DNA of 64,000 bases from Arctopsyche grandis (Eukaryota; Arthropoda; Insecta; Trichoptera; Hydropsychidae): the NCBI RefSeq assembly GCF_051622035.1, contig NC_135359.1, positions 22,664,001 to 22,728,000 of the forward strand, written 5' to 3'. A model generated the notes under the pieces. The model ran no database searches and was not told the origin of the DNA. It saw nothing but the letters and a program-made list of their open reading frames with translations. Positions 1 to 11,545 of the stretch are shown piece after piece. The position numbers were made by a program, and so were the translations under genes. The first letter of the stretch is position 1, and the number at the start of each line of letters is the position of its first letter.

Positions 1-610
1 GACATGGTATAATATGAAAAGCAGGCAAGATTAGTGGTAGTGGAACGACATGGTGAAAAACCATGCTGCTCATCACACAACAATCTTTTGAACTGCAAAA
101 GAATCAAACGGTGAAGGATATTATCGAAAATTTTGGGAATAGCCGAGATGATAGCAATAGGTCTGTAATTTTCAACCTCATTTTTAGAGCCACTTTTATG
201 AATGGGAATGACTCTAGATAATTTCCATTTTTCAGGATAATTACCAGAATCCAGAATAAGGTTAAAAATAAACTGAAGAGGCTCTAAGAGCGAATTACAG
301 CATGCCTTTAATACGTCAGGGGGCACACCGTCAGGCCCAACAGACCTTTTCAGCTTCAAAATTGCTATCCTAACATCTCCAAGCGAGACCCGCGGAATGT
401 CTATAATAACACCTTCAGTACCAATTTGGGAAGCCAAATTAGCATCAAGGGATGGTGATCTCTGATCAAATACAGAGCTAAAAAAACTAGCAAAAGCTTT
501 AGCGATCTCAGGACCGACACAACTTTTATTATTAAATGAGAACGAATGCTCAAGGCCATGTGAAATATGCTTACTCTTAATAAATCTGAAAAAGTATGCC
601 TTTATATGTA
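1..610 (-). mobile_element. LINE reverse transcriptase fragment, cut by window edge
   Basis: Read on the minus strand, about 200 codons are open without a stop and continue off the left edge. Visible parts are a linker with AYFFRFIKSKH, then the early RT blocks: SVGPDGVPPDVLK, a WKLSRVIPIHKSG segment, ENYRPIAIISAIPK and finally CDEQHGFSPCRST. These match RT blocks 0 to 3 of jockey/CR1-group non-LTR retrotransposons. The 5' side is truncated near 596-620, where TATGCCTTTA is duplicated. The fragment stops about where the LINE at 28 kb begins (IDQQHGFRPARS), so the two are probably the same or sister families. The uninterrupted frame suggests a fairly recent insertion. Confidence 0.85.
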
Positions 611-3180
611 TGCCTTTAAACGTGATGTCTTTTAAAATGTTCTCGTATTGAAAAGTCCCTATTTGAAACATTTCGCAGTCGTTATCTGTAACTGTAAAAG
701 GACATTTTTTTTCGTTGTACAAAAACCAAATAGTTTACACGGTCAATTAGCAAGTGTTTTCGGGTTTATTTGAGGATGGTATAGAAAGTGACAAAAGTGG
801 AAAAATGTTTATTTGAAACGTACAGGTATTTAAAAACGTGTGCCTACATGTATAATATATTGTAAAATTTTATGAAAGTTCTAAAGAAAAATCGATCGAT
901 CTCGTATTTCACACACGTACCGACATATTTGCGTGCAATGACCTATAAAATTGATTATGAATAGAGTACCTTGTCAATCAAGGTTGTTTATATACGTACA
1001 TATGAACATATATGGTGTTTTAGTATTCGGAAGTTGACATGTTTGTTTGAATAATGATTATCATCTCCGAGTACAGCCGTGCAAATACACAACGTCATTA
1101 CAATCGTAAATGTGTACATTGCGCAGTTTTATTCGCATTAAGTCGACACAATAAATCGTTAAATTGGGCAATAATGTCTTTGGATTTTATGTCGATGGTT
1201 TTTCGACCGAATTAAGTACTATTTACATTCGTAGGGGAATTTCGTCGATTGTCGTACCATACATAATAGCTTTCGATTTCATTGGACGTAATTATAATAC
1301 ATATGTACATACATATGTAAGTGAATATTGAACACATCAGTAGGTGTTGACCTTATGTATATCATAGAAATCTTTTTTTTTTTTTTTAATAATTATTTTA
1401 CTTATTGTTGATTATTGAGTGTGACCGTTCGATAGATGATCGATCTGAAAACGTATTACAGTTGTGTAATTGCATCTTTTTATGTCAAGGTTTTGTGGGG
1501 TCGAATTTCATAATACCTATATAATATAATTATTTTACATCAATATGGTCACCCTTGCGTGCTCGCTTCGTTGTTCTGAATATTTTTTGCTATTTTATGC
1601 GTACATGTATGTACATATCTAATCAAGTTTTTTTTTATTTTATTTATTGTTTCTTTTAACAATTTACAGCTATCGGTATTGGAAACTTGTTGATTTACTA
1701 TAGAACACATACTATTTTGACATTTTAAAATGTAGTATTATATTTATAGTATTATTAAATTAAAAACATCCGGAGACAATATATGCAAATAATGGACAGA
1801 AAAATTTGCTATTTACTTGATTTGAAATTCGATTATAATTTAAAGTATTTTTTGCGTTTCAAAGATTATTGATATAATACAATAAACAATCGTCAACGCT
1901 CTGCAGCCCAACATGAAATACGAAGATTTTTCAATGGGACGAGAATTAATCATTTATTATTGTAATAGTTGGTATATTTTGTATTGACAACTGCTTTATT
2001 ATTTTGAGGATTTTTTTTAAGTTAATGTCAATTTTTGACACGTTCATATAATCGGCAATAATCATAAAAAAATATTTGCATATTATTATTATGTTTGTTA
2101 TTTTGTTCACTATTTCCATTCATGAATAATGAATGAAATGTCATTGAATTACTATTACTAAAATGAAACATCTTTAAGGAAGGAATACTTGAACCAATGC
2201 GAACAAAGCTTTCCATAATCGTTTTTTTTTTTTTTGGTACAGCTTTTGAGCATTCAACAACTGGATATTTTTTATTAAAAAATGTCCTTGAAATTGTGAG
2301 AGAATGGTGAAACACATATCAATTGAATATTCAGTTCGCCTACTCGACGTAACTTTTTTCTTTCTAAAATTATGGACACTTGTCTCGATTAATATTAGGT
2401 TTTTATATAGAAATATTTGTCAACAAAACTGTAAAGTGTGTCACGCAAATAATCGCCGTAAATATATAATGTATTATGGTCTATGTATGTAATTTTTATA
2501 ACAAATGCCCATCTTGGTATTGAGCAATCACGATTAGTGAGAAAGTAACGATGCATCAACGCGTGGCGTTGTTGTAATCAATTGAGAAATAATGGCAATC
2601 GTGAATTTCGGTCGTTCCCTTAAAATGTATGTACGTATGATTTTTCGTTATACGAGTATTTGAAACAATACAATTTCGGGAAACACGACTGAGGAAGTTG
2701 CCGAAACAATCTTGGTAGATTGGTGTGGATTTGTGACGTTTCAGAAGTTGACTTTCATAAATGATAAAATGACATTTCCTATTCAAATTCAAATCATGTT
2801 TAATTTCAAAACGTTTTCCGTTTGGTTTAAAAATAAGTTGCAATATTGATCATAGCGAAATGAATGAAGAATGCTTTGTGGCGAAATTTTTATTCAATTA
2901 AAGTGAATTTTTGCAAGGCGGAAACATAAATACATAATTATAAAGGCGAGACAAATACATATAGAAAAGTAAGCACGATTTTCATTAGGAAAATTTCCGA
3001 ATGTATTTTCAATGAAATCGTAAAAATGTAAATACTTAATACGTATTGTTTCGAGATTGTCCGAAGTAAAATTTGTAAATAATTTTTTAAAATTCAATTG
3101 TAAGTAATAGTTTTGTTGAAAAATTTTATTTTAATTTTGGTAGTTTTATTTGATATATGATGTATAATCAATATTGTAGC
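611..3180. other. No gene seen, AT-rich intergenic
   Basis: AT-rich sequence with short TACATA/TGTA microsatellite runs. Small open frames here (for example 2028-2315 and 2556-2843 on the minus strand) show no recognisable family or coding bias. This is also where exon 2 of CSP-A would be expected if it lies in the window, and I could not find it. Confidence 0.6.
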
Positions 3181-3189
3181 GAGGATAAA

Positions 3190-3720
3190 TTATGCCCGGG
3201 GCAAGCTTTTTTTGCGCCCCCCCCCCCCACATCACAAAATATATATGTATAAAAAGCATTATTGGGCTCAAATCGGACGTCACATTATTGCTTTCAATAC
3301 AAAGACTAGGAATACTGCATGTTTGACAGGCGGATTACAAAGAACACTCATCAACTTCAATGTTGTTAGCGTATTTTGTAGAATAGTTTACATTCGTCAC
3401 CCGCTCACATTGTACTTTTCAAAAAAAAAAACTAAGCTACTATGAAAATCTGTGGCAAACATAAATCATAAATATATTTTGCTTTAGCGGCGCCACCAAA
3501 TCTGGTGCGCCCGCGGTATTGCCCCCCCCCCCCCGTTACTCTTGTTCGTACTGTACTGTCTTGTACTGACCCCCACCAGTTTCATATGAGCATTCATCGA
3601 ACCCTTCTTAATTGGCACCCGAATTATGTGAGTCGGGTGTGTGTCTTGACCTCCACCGAACCCCTGAGACTGACTCACCGAACCCCTGGAGTTCGATCGA
3701 ACCCAGGTGAAGAACCACTG
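3190..3720 (-). mobile_element. hAT-like non-autonomous element remnants
   Basis: The right end, read on the minus strand, starts CAGTGGTTCTTCACCTGGG, a typical hAT terminal inverted repeat. The 8 bases outside it (CTTTAAAT) would be the target duplication. Two internal blocks with long C runs (about 3218 and 3524) next to GCGCC/GCCCGGGGC resemble other hAT ends, so this may be two nested copies. The left end is not clean and no transposase is visible. Confidence 0.5.
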
Positions 3721-3734
3721 CTTTAAATACTCTC

Positions 3735-4350
3735 GCTCTTCACGAGAAAATTTTAATACATATAATCTTAGTATCAATGTGATGAAAATAAAATAAAAAA
3801 TCATTTAATTTAATTAACCGGAAGAGGGCTTTTTTCTTTTTAGAAAAGTCATAAATGTTGTGACTACATGATTTTTCCACACCACTGAACCTATCAAGCT
3901 GAAAATTCATGTTTGTATTCTTAATGTGCTAACTCATAGTTGATAAGGTTTTGGATAGAAGTCGTAAACTGGAAGTAGTATTTTTTTTTAAACAATATTT
4001 AATTATTTTATTTTGACCTTTTAAATTATTTTTATTTTCCTTGATATTTTATGTTTATAATATTTACAGTGATAAGTAATAAATTTTTTTTTTAACAAAA
4101 TCTGACAACCGGAAGTAGAACTTTCATCTTGTGTAAGTTTCCCTACTTTTGCGTTCAATTTTTATCGAAAATACTCTCATAGCCGTATATGTGAACGTGT
4201 ATGTACATATGTTTCATTATCGAATTTTGTTTTTTATACCCCTTATATTCCTCAAATACATAGATAAAGTCGTGCGTTGGTCACATCCAAATTTTTTTTA
4301 TATGTATTCATATTCGAAATAAAGAATTTTGATTAAACATTTATATGTGA
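3735..4350 (-). repeat. Interspersed repeat family R1, copy 1
   Basis: This segment matches, in reverse, the repeats at 8290-9265 and 53755-55400. Shared phrases include AACCGGAAGTAG and ATCAATGTGATGAAAAT. It is AT-rich, made of internal subunits each carrying a CCGGAAGT motif, and has no coding capacity. The class is unknown. The hAT remnant ending at 3720 sits at or in its edge. Confidence 0.65.
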
Positions 4351-4459
4351 AATTGCTTAAAAATAATTTAACTGTGAAATACCGCGAGTTTAGATGTAAG
4401 TTAATTTAAGATCATTTGGGTTCGAATGATGATCAATCAGCTGATCTACTACTACTCAC

Positions 4460-4664
4460 GTCTCAGCTGTTTCCCTTCTGCCGTACATGGTTTTTCATTA
4501 AGCAGACAGTCCACGTAGTTCCTCACGAGTCTCTTGTTGTCAAGTATGGTGTCTACATCCAAATAGTCGTATCTCGAATCATAGAACCCGCCTTCTTGAT
4601 TTTGGGCTTCCACCTGCGACCACGTGGCCAGGGACAAGGCCAAACACAACACTGCACAGTTCAT
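4460..4664 (-). CDS. Chemosensory protein (CSP-A), exon 1 only
   Basis: This is the first coding exon of an insect chemosensory protein (OS-D family), a small secreted alpha-helical carrier of hydrophobic ligands. It encodes 68 residues plus one base. A signal peptide (MNCAVLCLALSLATWSQVEA) is followed by the family motif YDYLDVDTILDNKRLVRNYV and the first cysteine pair, C53-x6-C60 (CLLNEKPC). The exon ends in phase 1 after an LR codon pair at a GTGAGT donor, the conserved CSP intron site, also used by CSP-B and CSP-C. An initiator-like TCAGT lies at 4690-4694 on the minus strand. Exon 2, which should carry CxxC and KPxxW, was not found down to position 1. It may lie outside the window, be lost, or be disrupted, so whether the gene is functional is unresolved. 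Confidence 0.85.
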
Positions 4665-5085
4665 TTTTTTTACACTTTACTATACTAACACTGAACAGAA
4701 AAAAATGCACAACCGGTTGACTATCGCATAACACGTGGAATGTACAACGTGAGATTCACATGGTAGACTTTAGTGGCAGTTCGTAGTCAGACTGTAAACA
4801 AAATGACACACAAGTTAAAAAAAAGTCTTTTGAGGTATTATCATACGTATGAGAAGATAACCTTCGTTTGATTAGACAAAATTATAATCAGTTCCAATGA
4901 GACAAAAAAATATAATCCTAAATCTAGTTTGCATTGATTTGAGCTAGCTTGCTTATGTCAAATATGACATTTGATATAATACATACATACATCAGTCTGT
5001 TGAATTCTCTTCAATCACATGTTGCCCAAAGATGCCCAAATTATTTAAACTTATATCGAATTACGTAAATATCCTTCGATGTGAG

Positions 5086-5156
5086 GAAGAAACTGACACA
5101 CTTTCGAAAGGCATTCAATACGATACAAATAGATGAAAAAGTGTGTCAGTTGCTTC
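5086..5156. other. Short imperfect stem-loop
   Basis: A 19-base arm (5086-5104, containing AACTGACACACTTT) pairs with 5138-5156 (AAAGTGTGTCAGTT) with one mismatch, leaving a loop of about 33 bases. Size and shape resemble a small pre-miRNA hairpin, but the stem is short. No seed family is recognised and expression is unknown. Confidence 0.35.
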
Positions 5157-7832
5157 GAGAAAGCAACGATATTGCTGCACAAGTTGATTATAGTTAACCA
5201 GTAAAAAAGTGTTTTGTTTCAGTTTCGTATGAAAATCGTTGCAAAATCTCAATGCAGTTGCACATCGTGTACGAAATTAATCCATCACAAAAATCATATT
5301 ATAAATTTAATAGAAAAAAATAATTGATTTTCAAATAGCAGTCGAAAAATCAACGCCAATCGTATACAAGATCGAAAATATGAGATCTTTATAAATGAAA
5401 CACGTATTATGGGATGCTTTGAATATGCAAAATAGATAAATCACCACAGCTTTTAAAATGAGAAAATACAAACACGTCGTCCTACAGATTTATATTTTAA
5501 AATTTGAATTTTTAAAATTCCCAAAAAGGTATATTCGAATGACACAAATAACACGCGCGCGGAATAAAGGTCAAGTTTCGACATACATTTGAAAATGTTT
5601 TTCTTTTAATTTACATTATTTATTGTCAACATATAAACTATATATATATATACATATATACCAAATGTATGTATACAAAGTTCTGTTAAATAAAAATTGA
5701 CATAATACCGGGTATTATAAAAGTGAAAGTGTTATATGAATCTATGCAAACTTACACGTAAGATGTTAGATGTATCGCGTAACTTTAGCAATTCGATTTA
5801 TTTGCATACTACATATAAAACTATAATACATACCGTACATATACGAATGATTTATTAACGAGCGATTGAATGAATTGTTAAGGAAGTAATATTGTAAACG
5901 TTCGGATATGTATGCACTTATTATAATTGATTTATTATTAAATTGTCAATGCAATGCAGTCGGGTACGAGATAAGATAATCGTCGGATGAGATTCTTTGA
6001 CATTATGAATCGTCCATATGAGATGGAACTTATGCAATTTATTTTCTCTTTTTTTATGTGAACTTTGGCAATTAACCGATTCGTTTTTAGACGTTGACTA
6101 ATATTATTTTCAGTCAACAATCGAGATTGGCAAACGAACTTGCTAAATTTCATTATGTGTTGGGAATTTGAACTTTCCCAGAATACAGTCGGTCTTATGA
6201 AAAAAATCCTAATAAAACGATCACAAATCCGGTTCTTTTAAAATGCGTTTTACTTGTGTTTTTCATTTTTTTAATGAATTCAAAGCATTCTTCTTCAATG
6301 TCAGATCAAATCTTTAAATATGATATGCATGTAAATTTTAGTATTAATTCAGCTGGAAAATTTACAGTCATTATTTCCTTTTAAAAAGACATTTTGATTT
6401 TATTTATATGACGGAATACGTACAATAAATCACATTTGAAATAAACCGGCTATCAATACAACGTATGCCATATATGTACATATGTAAAACAATTAGGTAC
6501 GTTTTACTATAAAAATACTTAAAGTTTCATTTAAACGATCATTAAACATGTAAAGTACTTATAATGAAGTCGATTTGCATTACTGATGCACTTTTTACAT
6601 TCGCATAATTTAAAATACTCACTAATTGCTTATTACTTAAAAAAAATTGCATATATGTATGTATGTATGTGGTTACCCGTATACAGCTCTAATGGTATAT
6701 CGATTGTTATTATTGTACAGGTATATAGTGTGTGAAATAATATTTATAGGTCATTGAAACTTTGGTGAAATGATAGGGCTTAAGTTGATCAAATCAATCA
6801 ATCATAAATCTCAAGTTCACTACTTTTTGCTCCTCTTCAGTGGTCTAGATTTAAACGAAAGTACTTAGAGGTTATTGAAATCGTAGGTGTTACACAGAAA
6901 TGAGAAAAGTAAATATACTTAATGGTATGAATTTAAAATATAATAATTCAATTACTTATAAAATATAATTATAATACTCATATTAAAAAAAAATCAAATA
7001 AACTTTCAACCAACGGTAAAATAGACTTTCAGATGAAGGTTGTTTTATTTCGATTATTATGTTACTTTGTGTTAACTTTTTTTTTAATAATCTTAAACAG
7101 GAAACATTTCAATGTTTTTTTTATTTTTGTAAATTGAACTTTTTACTTTCATTTTCAAATTAGATAGTATTTGTATGTATCACATTACATAGATTTTGAT
7201 AATACCTATTTTTGAATGTGTGTGCGTATCTAAATTGAATTTTTAATGAGCATGAATGTGAAATTAATGTTATCTGCAATATAACAAACATTATATGATG
7301 ATATATGTAACGAATTATCTAATTTGAAGTCACGTTATTTTAATAAAATTTAAAAAATCTTAAGAACTAAACATTTTATTATTATTTTTATTATACTATT
7401 AACACCTTATTATGTACTTCATTTAAATATTTTATTTTAAAATTCATAAATGTACGTATATTATACGAAAATTTCATTAGCACAGGGTAATAATTGTAAT
7501 CGTTTTATAATACATACATACATACTTGTACAATAATTTGAAGTTATAGTACTCATTATGTTAATTTACATAAAACGCGAAGACCGATCACGATGACATA
7601 CCATATCGTTGTAAACATAAACACTTCATTAGCATGCATAATAAAAAAAACATTGAAACATCATTAAATCGTTATCAAATTGGATTGCACTGAGGTCGAA
7701 ATGTATGTACGAAAAAAAAACAAACATAATTATTATTTATTTAAATGCATACCTTTGGTTTAATTTAGATGAATACCAATGTATTAGACGTGTTTTTAAA
7801 TTAATTGATTTATTATATTAAAATTGAGTTGA

Positions 7833-7985
7833 ATGGTTGACGTTGCACACGCGGCCAACTTCACCGACAGTCGCTCCGCTACTAAACGTTCATTGTCACC
7901 GTACCGGAATTTTAACCATATCAACACGCTGGACAAAATACAACCTTGTGCTATCGTAATTATTATAATTATATTACCTGGTTAA
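7833..7985 (+). CDS. Possible small ORF, 50 aa, unrecognised
   Basis: A complete ATG-to-stop frame begins MVDVAHAANFTDSRSATKRS and ends ILPG. Its first 100 bases are clearly richer in G+C and CpG than the surroundings, which is why it is listed. The C-terminal third is AT-rich and gives an isoleucine run. No domain or signal peptide is recognised. It could equally be a promoter or regulatory patch read as an ORF by chance. Confidence 0.15.
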   Translation: MVDVAHAANFTDSRSATKRSLSPYRNFNHINTLDKIQPCAIVIIIIILPG

Positions 7986-8289
7986 CTTATGCACTTTTCT
8001 GAAAGAAATCGAAACGTGTTTATAGTGAAAATTCTGGTTTGTTAAGACAAGTTCGCCCAATCACGTAGTACTTTCAATTTTACGGTATCGATTTCAGTAT
8101 TAGTAAATTGCTGAAAATTTAACAGGTTTTATATTTTGAATACAACTCTAGAATTTTTGTGATAAATTTATGAAACTGTAGTATTTTCTTCCAATATATG
8201 TATAAGTAAAAAATTCGGGGGTTTGCTACAAATGATTGTTAACTGTATGAATTTCAGCATGTACGAAAGACGAGATATTCATGGGGTTG

Positions 8290-9265
8290 AGCAGATGACA
8301 TTTCGATGTACATTGATGATTGGCAATTCTTAAAATTGAGTTGGATCTTTCTGGCAAGTTTAAAATGGCGAAAGCCGAGATCCTACAGACACATTCACAC
8401 ATACAAATGTATGGAAACTACTTCCGGTTTGCGAATTCTAACCAAAACCTTATCAGCTCTAAGTTAGTACACAAAGAATACAAATATAAATTTTCAGCTT
8501 GATATGTTTAGGGGTGTGGACGGAATAGTGGCCACAACATTTTTGACCGTTCTAAGAGGGAAAAATTTCACTTCTGGTTTATTAAATTTAGTGATTTTTT
8601 TTATTTTCATCACATTGATACAAGAATTATACTTGATTTTTTTCATGAAGATCACACATGTTAACAGGGTTGAAAAAAAATAGTGGAAGTAAAATCAAAC
8701 AAGAGTAAATTGTCACTTCCGGTTGACGGATACTTACCAAATTTTATACATAACTAACATGGTATTAAGCTTAACTCTCTAGATATGAAATTTCAGTTTC
8801 ATAAACTAAAATTTCAGTTTCATAAAGGTTTCTGAGAAAAACATTAAAAACCTCGATTCTCTAAAGTAAAAGTACTACTTCCGGTTCAGGTAAAAATATT
8901 ACGGTATAAAATTTATAACTTCTATTACATGTAAAAAAATTTCAGTCTGATTCAGTTAGCGGTTTGGGAGATAATTGAATTCAAAAACTTCACATCTACA
9001 TATAAGGGGAGGTACCATTTCCGATCAACTTAAAAATTTGACAACAATTAACGTTGTATCGATAAGAATTTCAGTACCCGATACTAAGTTTCAGTTCCAT
9101 AGGATTAACGGTGTTCAAAAAATCCCCAAAATACACACAGACACACACATTATTTTTCTAGATCATGAAAACGTGATCAGTGATCGATTCTGAGTTCGAA
9201 TTTTCGCATGATCACAAAACATCATCTATTGTTACTACGTACATAGATAAAGTAAAAATCTGAAG
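8290..9265 (+). repeat. Interspersed repeat family R1, copy 2
   Basis: This is the longest plus-strand copy of R1. It consists of diverged subunits, each with a CTTCCGGTT-like motif followed by AATTTCAG (about 8405, 8489, 8709, 8879 and 8937), and ends with CATCTATTGTTACTACG. The same terminal sequence closes the minus-strand copies at 53755 and 63355. No transposase or RT frame is present. The subunit structure suggests a non-autonomous element grown by internal tandem duplication. Confidence 0.65.
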
Positions 9266-9289
9266 CAGTAAAAGGTTGGGTTGCAGTGG

Positions 9290-10110
9290 AAACATTAAGG
9301 TGCAGACACACAGAGTCGTACCTACGCTGAACTTTTTTTTAATATAATTTTGCACACGAAAAACAACTAGCTAGCTCTATTTATGTCATCGCGATCCTTC
9401 CCAAAAATCTTCTCCTGGAGTTTTTTTGGCGATATTTTATCCTCGTATTTACATATTATGTTTGATAGTAGATAGATTTGTGTTTATATCTGTTAAGACA
9501 TACTTTCTCCCACCCATTCATTGTAATGCTCAATGAGGGGAATTGCTCACACACATTTTATTAGACACGCAAAGTGCAGAAAGCATCACCGAGGAAGCTT
9601 AGAGCCGTCGGCAGTTCACCTCATTGGGCAATTCAAGAAAGTTATATATCGTTAAATAATAAAGTATTACAATGATAGAAGAAGAAAATTTCAATCAACT
9701 CATTCACACATTATTCCCATCATTCCCCATTAGACAGTGATCCCCATATTTGAAGAAATGTAGGAGAAACTTGTTGAAATAATAATATCGTACGAATGAC
9801 ATGAAGATAAGCCGGCGTGACGTGCCGCTTTTTTTTTTGAGTTTGTTATTACCATAAATCTTTCTCCCTTCACTAGATCTGAATGTAGTAGATTTTTACA
9901 TAAAGACTTATGTAAAGCATTTCGAAATTTTGTTTATATTGATTTTGTATAAATCTTTAATTTATAATCGTTGCAAACCGAAATAATAAGCTCCAACAAA
10001 TTAGCAATGACATGAAACACGCCTACCTCAGCTGGAGTTTACATTTACATTACTTTTAAGTGTGTTCTCACCATTAGTAGAGGGTTTTGCTTAAGTAATC
10101 TCACTTTATC
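9290..10110 (+). repeat. Interspersed repeat family R2, copy 1
   Basis: It shares long phrases with the inverted-repeat element at 59785-61600, such as ATATTTGAAGAAATGTAGGA (about 9748), GATATTTTATCCTCG (about 9430) and CTCAGCTGGAGT (about 10027). The middle (about 9490-9690) is not shared and may be a separate insertion. No coding capacity is seen. Confidence 0.55.
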
Positions 10111-10491
10111 TTTAATAAGGCATAGATATGTCTCTTTTTATTTTGAAACTAGCTATTCTGCTACAATCTGGCACCCGAAATTTAATAACAGGCATTCCAT
10201 TGTGAACTAACTGGAATTGTTTATTCGAAACTAATTACGAGTCCTACATATATTTATGTAGGTTTTAAATAATTCAACATATATTTGATCTCGAGTTTGA
10301 ATGATTTGTATCAGTATCTATGTATGTACATACATATATGTACATCTCTGATCACATTTTCATGGTTTGCTAGATGAAATTCTATTAGTGTAGGTTGTTG
10401 ATTTTTCCAAAATTTTAAATGGATTATATGATAAAAATAAAAAATCTATTTCAACTTTGACCTTGACTTCGACTCGAATGCCGGTGCGGTT

Positions 10492-10824
10492 ATGTCGGGG
10501 TGCTTATTGACCGAGCGGAAAAGTCGGTGTACCTTTCTTTATACAAGCCTCTTATTAGACGTAGATTTAAGGAATGGTGATGTATGGCTAATGAAGTTGA
10601 TTAAAAAATGCAACAAGGAGTTAATAAAACAAAATGACAAATTTCAGCATTTTTTCTTGTTTCATATCGTACATATGTATGTAAAAATTGAGAAGCGACG
10701 CTTAAAACATTGGATTGTGTATTCAGAAATTTTGCATGAAATTACAGCTGTAAATAGTGCTAATATGTTCCAAAAGATTACACTCTGGTACATTAACAGA
10801 AAAGTTTGTTCAACTTCCATTTGA
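10492..10824 (+). CDS. Hypothetical 110-aa ORF, unrecognised
   Basis: An ATG-initiated frame of 110 codons begins MSGCLLTERKSRCTFLYTSL. It is long for such AT-rich DNA, and its start lies in a GC-richer patch (10465-10560). No signal peptide, domain or neighbour relation is recognised, and the second half is lysine- and isoleucine-rich as expected of chance AT-rich translation. The flanks at 10111-10490 and 10825-11230 hold no other feature I can support. Confidence 0.15.
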   Translation: MSGCLLTERKSRCTFLYTSLLLDVDLRNGDVWLMKLIKKCNKELIKQNDKFQHFFLFHIVHMYVKIEKRRLKHWIVYSEILHEITAVNSANMFQKITLWYINRKVCSTSI

Positions 10825-11230
10825 TAAAAATAAATATCAAGAATCGACCTTCACGTTTTTCTTGTTGATTCAAACAAACACAAATCTATATTGATTTAAC
10901 CGATCGTTCTTTTCATTCGATGTCGATCAATTACGCATAATTAGGGTGTGAATAATGAACAAGGTCTTGTACGGCATCTAATTGGAGTTTTTCATCTGTA
11001 GAAAGATATCAATAATCGCGTGTTCGTTCGATTTTGCTGTGCGTTTTTTAACGCGCTATAATTTTATGTTTGGAAAATGCGTGTAAAAACAACGTCTATT
11101 GTTTTTGTTCATGATAAAAATTCATAATTTGACCCCATAAATTGAAGCTATTTACGAGCTAAACTGTGTCTATAATAATTGCTATATGCCAAACTTTGTT
11201 TTTTTCTCTTTGAAAAAATTGTTTTTGTGC

Positions 11231-11545
11231 ATTTCATCATCATCATCTACAGCCATTCACCATCTACTGCTGGATCAAGGCCTCTCCAGCACGCTTCCAC
11301 TCGTTTCTGTTATGCGCAACTCTCATCCATCTCACCCCACACATTTTCTTAATTTCGTTTACCCATCTTTCCTGCGGTCTTACTTTTACTCTTTTGCATT
11401 CTCTCGGGTACCATTCAAGCACTTCTTTTGCCCACCTTTCGTCCACTCTTCTAGCCACATGGCCTTCCCATTGCCATTTCAATCTCTTTACTCTATCCAC
11501 TATGTCCACTACCCTTGTCATACTTTTCATCCACGTGTTCCGCTT
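11231..11545 (-). mobile_element. RTE-like LINE 3'-end fragment, copy 1
   Basis: The minus-strand frame carries the C-terminal end typical of RTE-group endonuclease/reverse transcriptases: LKWQWEGHVARRVDERW, then RWVNEIKKMCGVRWMRVAHN and NEWKRAGEALIQQ. The protein end is followed by an ATGATGATGA-type tail (plus-strand CATCATCATC near 11238). Only the last 90 or so codons are present, so it is a 5'-truncated dead copy. It is closely related to the copy at 24.5 kb. Confidence 0.85.

Larger units (their letters stand above)
4700..8285. other. No gene seen, AT-rich intergenic
   Basis: AT-rich sequence with TATATA and TACATA microsatellites (for example 5640-5660 and 6650-6672). A short stem-loop at 5086-5156 and a 50-codon reading frame at 7833-7985 are listed separately. 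No other coding or RNA signal is convincing. Confidence 0.55.

Noticed and set aside
611-725. Minus-strand TTTTACAG acceptor followed by a frame with TDNDCEMFQ as a candidate CSP-A exon 2
   Set aside because: The DNDC resembles other CSP second exons, but the fourth cysteine and KPxxW are absent and the frame runs straight into the LINE fragment, so it is most likely chance.
8320-8502. Frame with NSNQNLISSKLVHKEYKYKF that recurs at 54919-55245
   Set aside because: Recurrence is due to repeat family R1; the frames do not extend equally and no protein family is recognised.
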